A stretch of DNA of 64,000 nt from Lycorma delicatula (Eukaryota; Arthropoda; Insecta; Hemiptera; Fulgoridae). The DNA lies in NCBI RefSeq assembly GCF_047948215.1, contig NC_134456.1:83034515-83098514 (forward strand). Reading direction: 5' to 3'. Below are positions 1 to 11,765 of the stretch, piece by piece (within the stretch, counting starts at the first letter, position 1; each line of letters begins with the position of its first letter). The position numbers were made by a program, and so were the translations under genes. The notes under the pieces are model-generated. The model had not been told where the DNA came from and ran no database searches. It saw nothing but the letters and a program-made list of their open reading frames with translations.

Positions 1-549
1 TTTATTTATTCATACGTGTAATTTGTCAGCAGTGTATATGAATAGTGTAAAATGTGAAAAGGGTAAATATGTGGTAAATAAGTGTTGTAAGAGTATTTTT
101 AGACTGCTGTTTAATAATATTTATTAAAAAATAATATATGAAAATAATTTTTCATGAAGTAAGTTGATTTATTAAGGTAGTACATTCATTTAATTGACAT
201 TAATGAAGAAATGAATTAATTACTCCAAAACAAAATTATAATTATAAATTAAAATTATAACTTTCCCTACAGTGTGTTTAGAAAAGTACACTTATTCCTT
301 AAAATAAGAAAAAATATGCCATTATTAATTTATGTTTGTAGATCATATCAACAATCTTTTTGTCACTCGGCCCTAATTATTTTCATTGAGCTCTTGGTTA
401 GGAAAAATGTGGGCATAATTTTTTTGTTTTTGTTTTATACTTTAAGGAGTACACCTTTTACCTTATTTTATTTTATCTTCATATTGGTGGATAATACCTA
501 TATATCTACATATATTTAGAGTTTTACAGCTTTTATGACCATCTTTTGA
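1..549. other. AT-rich stretch, nothing recognised
   Basis: No coding exon, RNA gene or classified repeat could be supported here. The sequence is very AT-rich with short homopolymer runs. By position it is probably intron or upstream flank of the Cobl gene, whose 5' exons are not visible in the window. Confidence 0.4.
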
Positions 550-800
550 GATGAGCCCTCCACCATCATGTGGTTTTATCATGTGCCTCAGCCATTTTTT
601 GGTTTTTCATGGCTTCTTGCATGCCTTCATTCCAAATTCTCCTTGGCTCCCCTTTAAGTCTTCAATTTTTGACTGCCACTTCCAACCCCACTTCAGCAAT
701 CTTCCAAACTCCATTTTACATGACAACTTACAGATATCTAATCTGTTAAATCTCATGAGTTCTATATTCTTGTTTCTTCAAATGATTCAATAAAATGAGT
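550..800 (-). mobile_element. LINE 3'-end fragment, copy 1
   Basis: On the minus strand this reads as a tail like those of insect endonuclease/reverse-transcriptase LINEs (W-K-W-Q-S-K-I-E-D-L-K-G-S-Q-G style). It is closely similar to 2616-2960: both share the segment equivalent to a plus-strand reading SIFDCHFQPHFSNLPNS, and the similarity is over most of the unit. With the reverse-transcriptase remnant at 1022-1519 just upstream on the same strand, it is probably the end of the same decayed insertion. Open plus-strand readings here are shadows. Confidence 0.6.
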
Positions 801-1021
801 TGTCAGCAACTTCTACAGTACATAATTTCTGTGTGACCAATCACATTTTTGTTCCATTTATCCATTGAGTATTACTTCAGTCCCTTATGTTGTGCCTCTT
901 TCCATGAGTGACTTGCATGTATACTGTGTTTAGTACTCTTAGATAAGTTCCTGTTTCATAATAATAAGTGAGTTAATTACAGTTTTTGCTTATCCAGTTT
1001 TCTTTAATCTATTAATTTTTA

Positions 1022-1519
1022 TTACCTTCTTTTACTTTTTATTATCCCGACTATCTGCTGACAATGTAACCTCAAACATTCACTTATACCTGCCGAAACT
1101 ATAAAACTTCTTTGGTCAATCAAATAAAACCCAATTTTTTTGTACATTTCCATTAATCTTTCCATCATATGCATCATCTTCATTTTCTGCACATCAACTT
1201 GATCATTGGCAAAAAATAAATTATAATAAATGTTATCTTTGTCCAGTTCAATTCCTAACCTTTTGCACTTTTGAGACCGCAGCTTCACAGCAAGTAAATT
1301 TAAATAAAATAGGGAGCCTACAGCCAGCCTCGAGTCTCCTTTGTTTACTATGAATTTAGCTGGTATATTCTTACCCAACTTAACTCTACGTTTATTATTT
1401 TTATAAAAATCTTTGATAGCATAAATATAAACATTTACAATCCCTCTGCCTTTCATGGATTTATAAATGAAGTGGGATGCTGTTATGTGATCCTGAGATC
1501 TCCAGATAACATATGACAT
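1022..1519 (-). pseudogene. Degenerate LINE reverse-transcriptase fragment
   Basis: A 165-codon minus-strand reading contains two decayed reverse-transcriptase landmarks. KGDSRLAVGSLFYLNL matches the usual K-G-x-R-Q-G-(x)-L-S-P-x-L-F-N-x-Y block. YYNLFFANDQVDVQ corresponds to the F-A-D-D catalytic box, where the first catalytic Asp has become Asn (FAND). It is much shorter than a whole reverse transcriptase and lacks finger and thumb regions. It is therefore a dead non-LTR retrotransposon relic, not a host gene. Confidence 0.75.
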
Positions 1520-2159
1520 TCTCCATTGTGCAACAAAAACTTTTCTATCAACAGTTATATAAAAGATATTGTGAATATAAAAATCTTAAAAATAAAAATA
1601 TAAAAATCTATAAAAGTCTAAAGTAAATCCATATAAAATATATTAGTACTTTATAGTGATAAAAATGTTGATTTTTCAAAATTTTTTCCATTCCCTTAAT
1701 GGCTAGTGATGGCATGAAGATCTGGGGTAATGTTTCTGATATCAAACTAATCTTCTCGATGCAAAGAGAGCTCTCAGAATGCTTGCAGGACCTCGACCTA
1801 TAAAACACTGTAAGCCATATTCATAAAATTCAATATCATGACCTTCAGTTCTGTTTAATACTTATCAAAGTTTAGGAAGCATAAACGCATAGATGTACAG
1901 CAATTCTACCTGAGGTATCTGAAGTATTATTGTACTGCTAATAAATAATACAGTGGAGGGAATAGTGTATCATAACAGGATGATATAGGCAACATGAAGC
2001 CAGTAAGATGGTCCAGTAGTACATTCCCACTCTGAGTATCAGATGAGCTTTCTAAACTCTTACGAGTAGAACGTAATAGATGGATTTAATAGAAATTAAA
2101 AGTAAAACACTCCTATCTCTTGACAGAATTTCATGATTACATTACTAAAGTAGTGTCTT
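1520..2159. other. Gene-free spacer between LINE fragments
   Basis: No exon or RNA gene supported. The 1680-1805 part is less AT-rich than its surroundings and may be further decayed transposon sequence, but I could not match it to a family. Confidence 0.3.
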
Positions 2160-2476
2160 TTTTTCTTTTTCAAGTCGAAGATTGTACTTTACTAGCTGTT
2201 TCAGAAGTCTTGAATCTTGCATCTTCATGATATGTCCAAAGAATTCTAGTCTCTTATTATGCATGGCATCAATGTTGGGTTCTAACTCTTTGTACAGGAC
2301 TTTGTCGGGTACGATTCACCGCTGCCTGTCTTTCTGTTACTTTTTATTCTTTCAATTTTCTGTAGTCTGTCTGTCTTCGATTGTTCATTCAGGTGGAAGA
2401 GTGTTTCTGCTGTAAAGTAGCTTCTGGTTTTATAACTGTGTTGTAGTTTATTGTTTTTGCGCTTATTGATAGGCAT
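2160..2476 (-). mobile_element. LINE fragment (post-RT region)
   Basis: The minus strand reads ...EPNIDAMHNKRLEFFGHIMKMQDSRL.... This resembles the R-R-L-x-F-(F/Y)-G-H-I-x-R-M block that follows the reverse transcriptase in insect RTE/craniofacial-development-protein-like LINEs. Its order relative to the reverse-transcriptase fragment at 1022-1519 is wrong for one collinear element, so at least two insertions are represented. No intact frame remains. Confidence 0.6.
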
Positions 2477-2615
2477 TTTTTTATTGTAAGTGTACCAGGT
2501 TAATTTTTGAACTTGGCCTAGATTGTTTCATCTTATTTGGATCAAGGTTTTTTCGTTTTGGTTGTTTGATATTATTTCTCTGAAGTATTTAAATTGAGTT
2601 ATTATTTTTATTTTA

Positions 2616-2960
2616 TTACCGTGTTATTTTATCTTTTAATTGTGTTTGTTTTTTGAGCATAATTTTTGTCTTATTTGAATGATATTTTAATTTTATTTGC
2701 AGTGTTTGACCATCTTTTGAAATGAATCCTTCACTGTCGTGTGTGGTTTTATCATGGACCATGTGCCTTGGCAATTTATTGGTCATGCATGGCTTCTTAC
2801 ACTCCTTCATTCCATGCTTTCCTTGGCTCCCCTTTAAGTTTTCAATTTTTGACTGCCACTTCCAGACCCACTTCAGCAGTCTTCCAAACTCCTCTGTACA
2901 TAGCCAAATTTTACAGATATCTAATCTATTACTGGAACATAAACTCTCATGAGTTCTTTA
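2616..2960 (-). mobile_element. LINE 3'-end fragment, copy 2
   Basis: Second copy of the unit at 550-800, same orientation. The minus strand reads KWQSKIENLKGSQGKHGMKE and then a short tail, typical of the terminal part of a LINE ORF2. It lies upstream (minus sense) of 2160-2476, so it belongs to a separate 3' fragment. Confidence 0.6.
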
Positions 2961-4776
2961 TTCTTGTTCTTGTCTTATGATTTACCTTCATCAATGTCAT
3001 TTGCTAGCAGTGTCATGTCATCATGAAAAATTCTCTACTATAAAAGAATTCAGGTTAATTTGAGATATTTTCATGTAAACCACAATTCAAACTTGGTCTT
3101 AATTATAAACTAAATAGAAATAATCTGGATACATTTAAGGTTAGTCAAGATAATATTCAAATAGGTATGTATCATTTCACTAATTTTGTGGCTGTCTGAT
3201 AACATTGTTTTCTGAATTTTAGTGTGATAGCACACACAACAAACTTTTCAACAAATTGGTGACATTTGTTCGTTAAAGAAGAAAATTTCCTGTTTAAAAA
3301 GATTTTATTCATTTTCCTGGTTTTTGGCATTTTATTTGTTCTTAATATTCTACCCATATTTCTTACATGAAAAAAAAATTCTTTTGTATTCAGTTACATA
3401 ATGAAAGTGACAGGTTGTTAAAGTTATTTTCTAAATTGCTATTGGCTCATAATTTGTTAAAAAGTACATGAATATACTTTTAATTGATTTAAATTAACTA
3501 TTTCACTGTTGTGAATCATTTGTTAAATATTTAATCGATTGTATACAAATATGTATCTTAAATTGTCTTATTGTTGTTTTAATTGATCTCTTAATTATTT
3601 AGTTATGTTTTGTTGTATTAAATAAAGGAGTTCATACTGCTTTTGTAGTTTTATCTTTAAATTCTTCAGTTTGTGATAAGAGTAATACAATTACTATAGA
3701 CTGATAATAAATATGATAATAAATTCTGTTGTTATACTATTATAAACTTTTAACCTAATTTTTAGCATGTTTAAATATATTGTTTCTATATATTCTTGAC
3801 AGATTGTTTGCAATTTGTGTTGGTTGTTACATAGCAAGATATTTTCTTTAAATATTTTTTCTCATTTATATATACTTTTTGGTGTAAAGGAAATGAAATC
3901 AGATTTAAAACACATGTTAACCAGGTATTAGGAACAGTTTTCGGTTGTCATCTCTAATACTCATTTTATTAAATGCACTATTTATTCTGATTAGCATAAA
4001 TAAACCGTTACCTCTTGACACTGAACTGCACTGTTTTTTTTACTTAAGTAATTACAAGAACGGGTTATTAATTGTGAATTATTGAAAATATAATTTTTTT
4101 ATCTTCATTTATTAATTAATTGAAACTGTTGTGCTTTTTTTACTTACTATTTACTTCAGTTGTTTTACCTTAATTATGGTGGTAATTGGTTTTACTTTTA
4201 TCTTTGGTTATTGGTTTTTATTTTTATTTTTTTTAATTGGTTATCTCATTGGATTGTGATATTGGCATGATGTCATAAGCACTCTAAAATTCTAAAATTA
4301 AATATAAATCTACGCTTCTTTCTTCCATTAACATTTTTTATGTGTTTGGTGTTAAAATCAGCTAATTCTTCTCATTGGGGTTTCTTGTTTAAATTTCATC
4401 CTTATTACATCATTCATAACACAGGTATTTTACTTTTACTTTAGGTATATAACTTCCTTTACTTGTCTTTAAGTGGTAAATCAGTTAAGTTACCTTAATT
4501 TTTTTGTAACAAACAATGGAGGAGTTACTGTACAGCATTTTCATGAAGAGTTTGCTTAGTGGTAATTGATTTACTCATTGATCAGATATTCCTACAATGA
4601 ATATATTTTTTTTTAACATTTCTTACATTACTTCAAAAAAAAATGAAGTTAATAACCAGCATATTGGTATAATTTTCACATTATATGTATAACTTCTTTG
4701 TAACAATGTCTTTTTTTAATTTAATTTAAAAAATAATTTTAGCTAGCATTATTGTAATACACCTTGGAAGAAACCT
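2961..4776. other. AT-rich intronic or upstream sequence
   Basis: No exon with usable splice sites, no RNA gene and no recognised repeat. Homopolymer T and A runs are frequent. Confidence 0.35.
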
Positions 4777-4805
4777 CTTTTTACTTCGTACAAGGAAGTA
4801 AAAAG
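4777..4805. repeat. Perfect 11-bp hairpin at repeat head
   Basis: CTTTTTACTTC (4777-4787) and GAAGTAAAAAG (4795-4805) are exact reverse complements around the 7-base loop GTACAAG. Confidence 0.9.
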
Positions 4806-5380
4806 TAATGTGATCATGAAAAATTTCAGTTTTCAGATTTCAACAGAAATATCCATTTTGATCACCCCTGAATCCATTTTGACTAGTTTTGGTGTGACGT
4901 ATGTATATATCTCGCATAACTCAAAAACTATTAGCCATCCAAAAAATCCAAAACATTTGGATTTTAGATTTTTTCTAGTAATAAGCCCTCATTGACAGCT
5001 TTTCAGTGTTATATATATCATAAGTGGTACTTATTTTCATTCGTTCGAGAGTTATAGCCAAATAAAACTTTAATTAATGAAATATTTGGATCTAACAAGG
5101 GAAGGCACATCAGTTTGAATCAGACTTCATCTCTTTTCCTTTTTTTAACTTTTTTTTAAATTTAAATGTATTGATTTATTAATAATTAACCTCTGATTGT
5201 AAAAAAATTGCAATAAATAATAATTCAATAACAAAAAAATAAAAATAAAACAGGAAAAAATATCAGAAGTTATTAATGAAACAAAATTTTATGTACTTTT
5301 CATTTTAAAAAAAATGTGAATGAATACCTAATTTAATAGGCATACAAGGAAGTCATGTGGTGTCCACGTCAGATTTTTCT
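4777..5380 (+). repeat. Dispersed repeat, copy A (hairpin-headed)
   Basis: This is similar over its length to 57852-58530. Shared blocks include TTTTCAGATTTCA, ATAACTCAAAAA, ATAAGCCCTCATTGA, GGTACTTATTTTCATT and ACCTCTGATTGTAAAAAAA, plus the 3' block ATACAAGGAAGT. Copy A lacks about 150 bp that copy B has in the middle. The left end begins with a perfect 11-bp hairpin. The motif TACAAGGAAGT occurs near both ends. No coding capacity. Family not recognised; probably a non-autonomous element. Confidence 0.75.
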
Positions 5381-6716
5381 TAATGCAAAATCACAATCTA
5401 AGCTGTACTTACTTGATCTTATCAAAATGATTATTATTCAGACTAAATTTTATAAACGGAAGAAATCATTAATAGCCAATCTGGTGAGTGTAAGGAGTGG
5501 AAAACAGTGAACAAATTGTTGGGCCGTAAAACAATTTTGAGTGAAATGTGTTGGGCACGTTGACATAATGGTGCATCAATTGCTCTTGTGTCACTATCAA
5601 GCCCTTTGTACAAAATATTTGAAAATGATATTGTGAAGTCAGTTTGGTGGTCCTATACCTTGGGATGAATTCTTGGAGGATAATGGTACAAATGAATGTA
5701 ATAAGGTCACAATGGGTTATCTTCCAATTAATTTCTTCATCTTTTAAAATAAACTCTTCTCAAAAAATAATGGATTGATTGCTTCATTGTCATGTGGCAT
5801 ATGTTGAGATATTCTACAAGTCTCTGCTGTGCTTTCCTGGGTTTGAAGTCAAATTTTTTGCTCTCCTTGAGTTTGATGCTCTTGCTGAAATTACAAATGT
5901 AAAAATGAACACAGTCAATGTATAACAAGCCTATGCGGTACTACTTGGCATACTCTCTCAAGAAGATTACTGCTTGTCTTCTGATGTACACCCATTAACG
6001 TGCTGAACTCATATGTCTTTACAACTGGGAATGAGACTTTTTCTCTCATTTTATTTACTACAAAAATGGAAGAATAACTTGTCATTAACATTTGTCTACT
6101 TTTAATATTTTATATTTAACTTTGGCATTGTTTATTTTCATCATTTTTGCGCACTTGTAAGAAATTGCTAAAAAAAAATCAACATTGGACGTACTCATGC
6201 ATAACTTTTGATTGATCTGAGTGTTGTCATATTTATTTTTCATACCAGTATATTTACCCCTATCAGAGGCCTAGAAAAATGTTACTGCACATCCAATAAC
6301 CTAGATGGGAATCATATACTGTCAGCTGTCATTTTGTCGGTGCATCTCATGTCAACATCATTGTCAATACAGTAATGTCCATTCAGCTACTGCACATTTC
6401 GGATAGAGTAAGTTTTAATATTTTGATTTATTAATTTCTTCACAGATATCCAGTGTGTTGCACATTGTCTATTTGGTATCTATTATTGAGTTGATTATTA
6501 TAAGAATTTTTTTAAAGATTTTTTAATGGAAATTTCCTCCCACATGTGAAATCAAACATAGGATCCCTGTATAGTTGGCCACAATGCAATTTTTCCTTCA
6601 GTTGGATACTACAGCTCTATGTCTATATTTCTGTTCTTTTTTTAGTTTTTAATTGAATTTGTAATGTTTCCTGATAAAAATTTTTTTTATGTAAAATTGT
6701 TGTAATTTTTTTATAG
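5381..6716. other. Intron upstream of first visible Cobl exon
   Basis: No other exon, RNA or classified repeat supported. It ends in a T-rich tract and TATAG, which forms the acceptor of the exon at 6717. Confidence 0.45.
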
Positions 6717-6892
6717 TGAATTTGGATCAAGTTTTGAACCTCTCGTGTTGTTTGGCTGATTATAAATTACAAGAAGTAGCTCTTGTATCAAACAGAAGTC
6801 GACCGTTAGGAGTATCAAGTGTTGATATCATGTCGCTACAGCAAACTGACAATGCTACGTATAATTTTAGTATGTCTAGAAACAACAGATCG
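6717..6892 (+). CDS. cobl: Cobl exon 1 (first visible): end of ubiquitin-like domain
   Basis: The acceptor is TTTTTTATAG just before 6717 and the donor is GTTAGT at 6893. The exon opens with two bases of a split codon and ends in phase 0, matching exon 2. It encodes 58 residues. LNLSCCLADYKLQEVALV aligns in pattern with the last strand/helix of the cordon-bleu ubiquitin-like (RA-like) domain, where vertebrate proteins have L-x-L-S-x-x-L-x-x-x-x-I-x-E-L-Y. The rest of that domain must come from exons left of the window. The family call rests more on downstream exons than on this one. Confidence 0.75.
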
Positions 6893-6998
6893 GTTAGTGC
6901 ATAACTTTGTTTTCATTAACTAAGTTAATATTTTATCTTACTTAAGTTACTCAAATAAATATTTTATTTAAATCTTAACATAATTATGCATTATGTAG

Positions 6999-7330
6999 AT
7001 CACATTAGGAATGGAAGGGTATTATTTCACAAATAAGAAAAAAGGAACAGCTCCAGCATGGAAGAAGATTAAGGAAAACTGTGGAAAAACTTTGATCGCA
7101 ACTGCTGTACAAAGTACAAAACTACAAAAATGAGAAAGTCCATATTAATAAGTAAACATAATAGTTTCTTGAAATAATAGTGATGCAAGTATGCAAAAAT
7201 AATAAATAAAAAAGTCACTATGGAATAAAATAATTATAATTTTAAAAGCATATTATTTACTACATGTTTGAGCACATTTGTTAATTAAGTATAAATTAAA
7301 CAAGTATCTAAAAAATTCAGGTTTATGTTT
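6999..7330. repeat. Dispersed repeat, copy 1
   Basis: Shares ordered blocks with 14408-14700: AGGAATGGAAGG, AATAAGAAAAAA or a close variant, GAAAGTACAAAA-like, and a downstream AAAATAATTATAATTTTAA. Similarity is interrupted by small gaps. No coding capacity; family not recognised, perhaps a decayed SINE. Confidence 0.55.
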
Positions 7331-7472
7331 GTAGTTTCATATAAACCCATCAGCAGTATAGTATTGTTTCTGTAAAAGAGAAATCTTTTTGCTTGGTTTT
7401 AAATAAGTTGGCCAGATCATTTAGATAATTTATAAAAAAATATATACAACAAAATAATAGAACAAAACAAAA

Positions 7473-7492
7473 ATATATATATATATATATAT
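7473..7492. repeat. (AT)n microsatellite
   Basis: Uninterrupted AT dinucleotide run of about ten units. Confidence 0.9.
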
Positions 7493-7599
7493 AAAATGTA
7501 GATAATTTGGGCCTTTTTCTGTTTTTCCCCCACAATGGTTTTTTTTACGTTACGTATTAGTAATTGCTCGTGCTTAAACATGGGGGCTTTTCCTGTTAG

Positions 7600-7659
7600 C
7601 CTATGCTCACTAACCTTTGCTTGCTAGTCAAAGTTAGCGACGAGTGAAGCGAGCATAGG
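7600..7659. repeat. Imperfect inverted repeat in GC-richer island
   Basis: CCTATGCTC (7600-7608) pairs with GAGCATAGG (7651-7659). The inner bases partly pair too: CTAACCTTTG against CAAAGTTAGC. The block stands out from its AT-rich setting and looks like a small dispersed foldback repeat. Confidence 0.6.
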
Positions 7660-7660
7660 T

Positions 7661-8675
7661 TAAGTTTGGTTAGATTATTTTATAATTATAAGCATAATGC
7701 TGCTTATATTAGACCCATTAGAGGTATATCTGGAAGACCCATGTTTGAATAAAATCGACGAATAGAAATAAAAAAATAGGTTAGCAAGTGTAGGCTGTTT
7801 GGTTAAATTATATTTATAATCTCTCTGCAAATACCTTCAGATGCCCATTGATTTGAAAGAAAAGATTGAAAATAAGTGGCTGTTGGATTCCGAAAAAGAA
7901 CCCTGACTTTAAATAAAAGCATGTAAAGAAAAGAATAACCATTGTACAGGAGAAACAGAAAAGACTATAAATTTTATCATAAAACCCAGTTTTGGAGTAG
8001 AAAAGTTTCAGATAAAACATGGAAACTTTTTGGAATAAAAGGAAATTAAATAAAAGTAAGCATTATATTTACAATAAATATTTTTATATTATAAACAAAA
8101 AATAGATAATTTACTGGTATGTGTCAAATGGTACATCATGTTTTATGACTAAAATATAGTTGAAAAATGAATTTAACATAAGTTATGTAGCCTTTACACA
8201 TATTTTGAAGAAAAATATAAACAAATATATTATTTCCAAAGAATACTTTTCTAGATAATCTTTTCCAAAGAATCTAACCTAGTTGTTAATTTTTTTACCA
8301 GACATCCAAATTTGCTGCACTCTTTTGTGAAAAAAAATCACATTTAGATGAGCAGTGTTTGTACTTTTTAAACTCCTTAACCTCCTTAACTCTCACTGTT
8401 TTTCTAGTCATTGTAATCTAAGTTTTTGTCTTTGACATATTCTACTTGACAATTAGTGAACAAATATATAATGTAAATATTGTCTGTAAGACTGCTTGCT
8501 AAAAACTATACAGTACAACATGAAAAATATAATATTTAATTAAAGAAGTTATTATAATCTATTCGGAAACATGCTATAATACATAAAGAAAAAAAAGAAA
8601 AAACACAGCTGAATTATGAAGGCAACTAGCATTTAATAGAGAAAATGTTGTAATGTAGTTTCATGTTTTAATTAT
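7661..8675. other. Intron, nothing recognised
   Basis: AT-rich sequence without supported exons, RNAs or repeats. Confidence 0.35.
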
Positions 8676-8686
8676 GAATTTTTATC
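8676..8686. repeat. LINE target-site duplication, left copy
   Basis: GAATTTTTATC, identical to 9124-9134. Confidence 0.85.
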
Positions 8687-9123
8687 TTTTTTTTTTTTGT
8701 CTTCAGTCATTTGACTGGTTTTATGCAGCTCTCCAAGATTCCCTATCTAGTGCTAGTCGTTTCATTTCAGTATACCCTCTACATCCTACATCCCTAACAA
8801 TTTGTTTTACATATTCCAAACGTGGCCTGCCTACACAATTTTTTCCTTCTACCTGTCCTTCCAAAATTAAAGCGACTATTCCAGGATGCCTTAGTATGTG
8901 GCCTATAAGTCTGTCTCTTCTTTTAACTATATTTTTCCAAATGCTTCTTTCTTCATCTATTTGCCGCAATACCTCTTCATTTGTCACTTTATCCACCCAT
9001 CTGATTTTTAACATTCTCCTATAGTACCACATTTCAAAAGCTTCTAATCTTTTCTTCTCAGATACTCTGATTGTCCAAGTTTCACTTCCATATAAAGCGA
9101 CACTCCAAACATACACTTTCAAA
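8687..9123 (-). mobile_element. 5'-truncated LINE insertion with target-site duplication
   Basis: The minus strand (9122 down to 8721) is open for 133 codons. It reads the conserved C-terminal part of insect endonuclease/reverse-transcriptase LINEs: VWSVALYGSETWT, EAFEMWYYRRMLKIRWVDKV, RLIGHILRHPG and VEGKNCVGRPRLEY. The reading stops soon after LDRESWRAA, and a poly(A) tail (T-run from 8687) follows. The insert is flanked by identical 11-bp copies of GAATTTTTATC (8676-8686 and 9124-9134). These are the marks of target-primed reverse transcription of a short 5'-truncated copy. The frame is intact, so the insertion is fairly young. Confidence 0.92.
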
Positions 9124-9134
9124 GAATTTTTATC
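9124..9134. repeat. LINE target-site duplication, right copy
   Basis: GAATTTTTATC, identical to 8676-8686. Confidence 0.85.
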
Positions 9135-10677
9135 ATTGAATTTTAAATTAATTAATATAAATTAAATTTTATGGAAATTGTGTTACAGATGATTAACAGA
9201 TTTTTTTTTTTACAAAATTAATAGAAAATTTAAACGATTTATAAATACAGTTTAGTATTTCTAAATATATCTAACTTACTCTCCTTGGCTTTGTTAAGGT
9301 GCAGTTTGTTTAATTTAATAATTAAGTCTAGTAATAAATCATACAATTTCTAAAACTTAAAATAAATTGTAATATTTATCTAATTTTGCTTGTTCGTAAA
9401 TAGCAAATGAATTTGGCTTAAATTGCACATTTGTTTGATTTATTTTAACTGCATATTATTTCTTTTGTATTGTAATATGTAATTTTTATTTTAGTTATTA
9501 TGTTATTTAATCTCTGTTATTATTTTTTGTATAATATTGTTAACAATTGTTCTTTAATGTTATACTCTGTTTACTACTGAAGTAAACTTTTATTTCAATA
9601 ACCTTATTGTTGATAGCAGTTACTGAAGTATAACTGAATGTCTCTAATGAATGTTGTTTAAAATAATTTGTATTTAAATTATACATCAGAGTTCTGTAAC
9701 TTGATTTAATTTATTTAGATACTAAAGTTTCCATTATGTTATTACCGCAATTAATTTTTAAATCTTTTCATCCAAACTGTGTTCTTCCTTATTATTGTAG
9801 TTGCATCTAAGAATCATATGTAAGCAGTGTTTTCAGATCTAATAATAATAATGTATAAAGCTTATTAAATATACTAATATACCTGTGCACATTGCGTGTG
9901 CACACACTCACATACCACACACCAAAAATTATCTATGAACATATCAAAAAGCAACCTTAAAACTTTTAAGCAATATAAACTTACTAATTGATACAAAAAG
10001 CTTATTGAATCCATGGATTATCATCAGTTAAGCTAGCAGCAATTACAGCAGATATACTACTTTAAATAAGTCATATTCAAAATGTAACTGCCTATTCATA
10101 AGTGTGTTTTGTATACATAAAGTTGTTGCTTGTATTAATAAATACATTTTTTTTTTAAATATTAAATATTTGGAAAATGCAGATGAACAACATATATAAT
10201 GAGTTGATCAGCAACATTTGAAATATTCTTTCTTTTATTTTCCTATATCGTAAAAGTCTCTTTGTTTAAAGGATTTATTAATTTTACCATTGTTTATTTG
10301 TTTGTAATCACTGCAATTAATTCTCTAATTGCCACTACTGTTAAGTTGATCACATGGTGTTATTTTATTATGATTTGAATTTTTTGTTTAACAATAAATT
10401 AAATTTTATTTAATTTAAATATTATTTAACAATAATAATTTCATTTGTATTTTAATTAATATAATAATAAGTAACATATTTCCTGTGTTTGTTTCCTGTT
10501 TTTTTGTACTTTTTAGATATGTATTTATATTTACATTCTCTATAAAAAATATTCATTATATCCATTTTTGTTTGCTATAAATTTAATTTGTCTTAATTCT
10601 TTGCCTAATTTCTAATTTTGATTATAACAACCTTTCTATTTTATGTATGTTCATAGATAATTTAATGCAACATACTT

Positions 10678-10686
<9 letters not shown>
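9135..10686. other. Intron, nothing recognised
   Basis: AT-rich sequence, no supported exon or classified repeat. Confidence 0.35.
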
Positions 10687-10760
<74 letters not shown>

Positions 10761-10770
10761 CACACACACA
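10687..10770. repeat. Compound (TG)n(TA)n(CA)n microsatellite
   Basis: About thirty TG units, then a short TA run, then about five CA units. The right part can fold on itself because TG and CA units pair. It abuts the left end of the DNA transposon at 10771. Confidence 0.95.
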
Positions 10771-10914
10771 GGTGTCCCACAAAGATACTGAGAAACCATA
10801 TGTTGTAATGGTGAAAATAATGAAAAAAGTTCATATAAACATAAGCCTGAAAACACATTGCTTTTGAGTTATGGCTAACAAAAGATTTTTGGGACCCAAA
10901 TTAAGGAGTTGCTT

Positions 10915-10980
10915 GGTGATTTCTTATGTAACTTGAGCTGGGAAGTAGGTGATTTCTTATGTAACTTTAGCTGGGAAGTA
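10915..10980. repeat. 33-bp tandem duplication inside TIR
   Basis: Two adjacent near-identical 33-bp units beginning GGTGATTTCTTATGTAACTT and ending in GCTGGGAAGTA. The right arm of the transposon appears to have one unit. Confidence 0.85.
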
Positions 10981-11339
10981 GGATAAATTAGGTCCCATAA
11001 CTGAAACTCCAGTAGCTTTTAAGCAGACATGAAACTCAAAATTCATTGCCGAAAAACAAGTTTTTTTAAGGCTTATAGTAGAATAACTTTGTTAAATGAC
11101 TAATGAATGTGAAAAATTTAGTAAAAAAACTTGTAGAGAATTTAATTCTGAGAAAATTAATGTAAATACATCCAATAAAAAGTAAATAAAAACTTATAAA
11201 AATGTGTTTATTATTGAAGCAAAATAAACAGTAAATCCTGTACCTAATAAACATTATTCTTAATATAGCAAAACAAAAAAATAGAATACATGAAATGATG
11301 TGGTAACAGAATAACAAACTTTAGTTACAATAATTGTTT

Positions 11340-11690
11340 GAAATTCCCCCCTTCACAATGTACACAGCACTCTGCCCAATGAAAAATATTTCCGTTGGCT
11401 TTCCATATCATCAGTATCGTTTTGTATAAATTCAATTGCATTTTGTATTTTAATGAGCGATTCTTCTTTAGTATTTACTTTTATGTTGGTATACTATTGT
11501 TTTCATATGGTTCCAAATAAAGTGTTCTAGTGACATTTAGTCAGGTGATCGTCGTGGCCAATCCATTGGTCCACCACATCCGGTCTAGTTGAAGAAATTA
11601 ACATTCAAGTGATTTTGTAGCTACTAAAGAAAAATGTGACATTGCACCATCATGCTGGAAAATCATTTGCTATGTAGTTTGTAAAGATAC
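11340..11690 (-). pseudogene. Transposase remnant (IS630/mariner-like DDE)
   Basis: The minus strand contains FQHDGAM at about 11660 (the second Asp of the DDE/D triad, usually H-D-G-A-P-x-H-F). It is followed by GPMDWPRRSPD, an in-frame stop, then MSLEHFIWNHMK. This corresponds to the family's G-G-P-x-x-W-P-P-R-S-P-D-L-T-P-L-D-F-F-L-W-G block. Stops and frameshifts show it is dead. Confidence 0.8.
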
Positions 11691-11765
11691 TAAGAAAAAA
11701 TAAATAAAAAGGTATAAATATAAGGTGTTAAGAAAAGTAAATCTAGTGTGTAAAGGGTGTAACCC

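Noticed and set aside
1608..1808. 66-codon minus-strand open stretch
   Set aside because: No recognisable domain; lies among LINE fragments.
8674..9024. 116-codon plus-strand open stretch
   Set aside because: Antisense of the LINE C-terminal region on the minus strand.
10662..10867. Open stretches reading His-Thr or Val-Cys repeats
   Set aside because: Produced by the TG/CA microsatellite.
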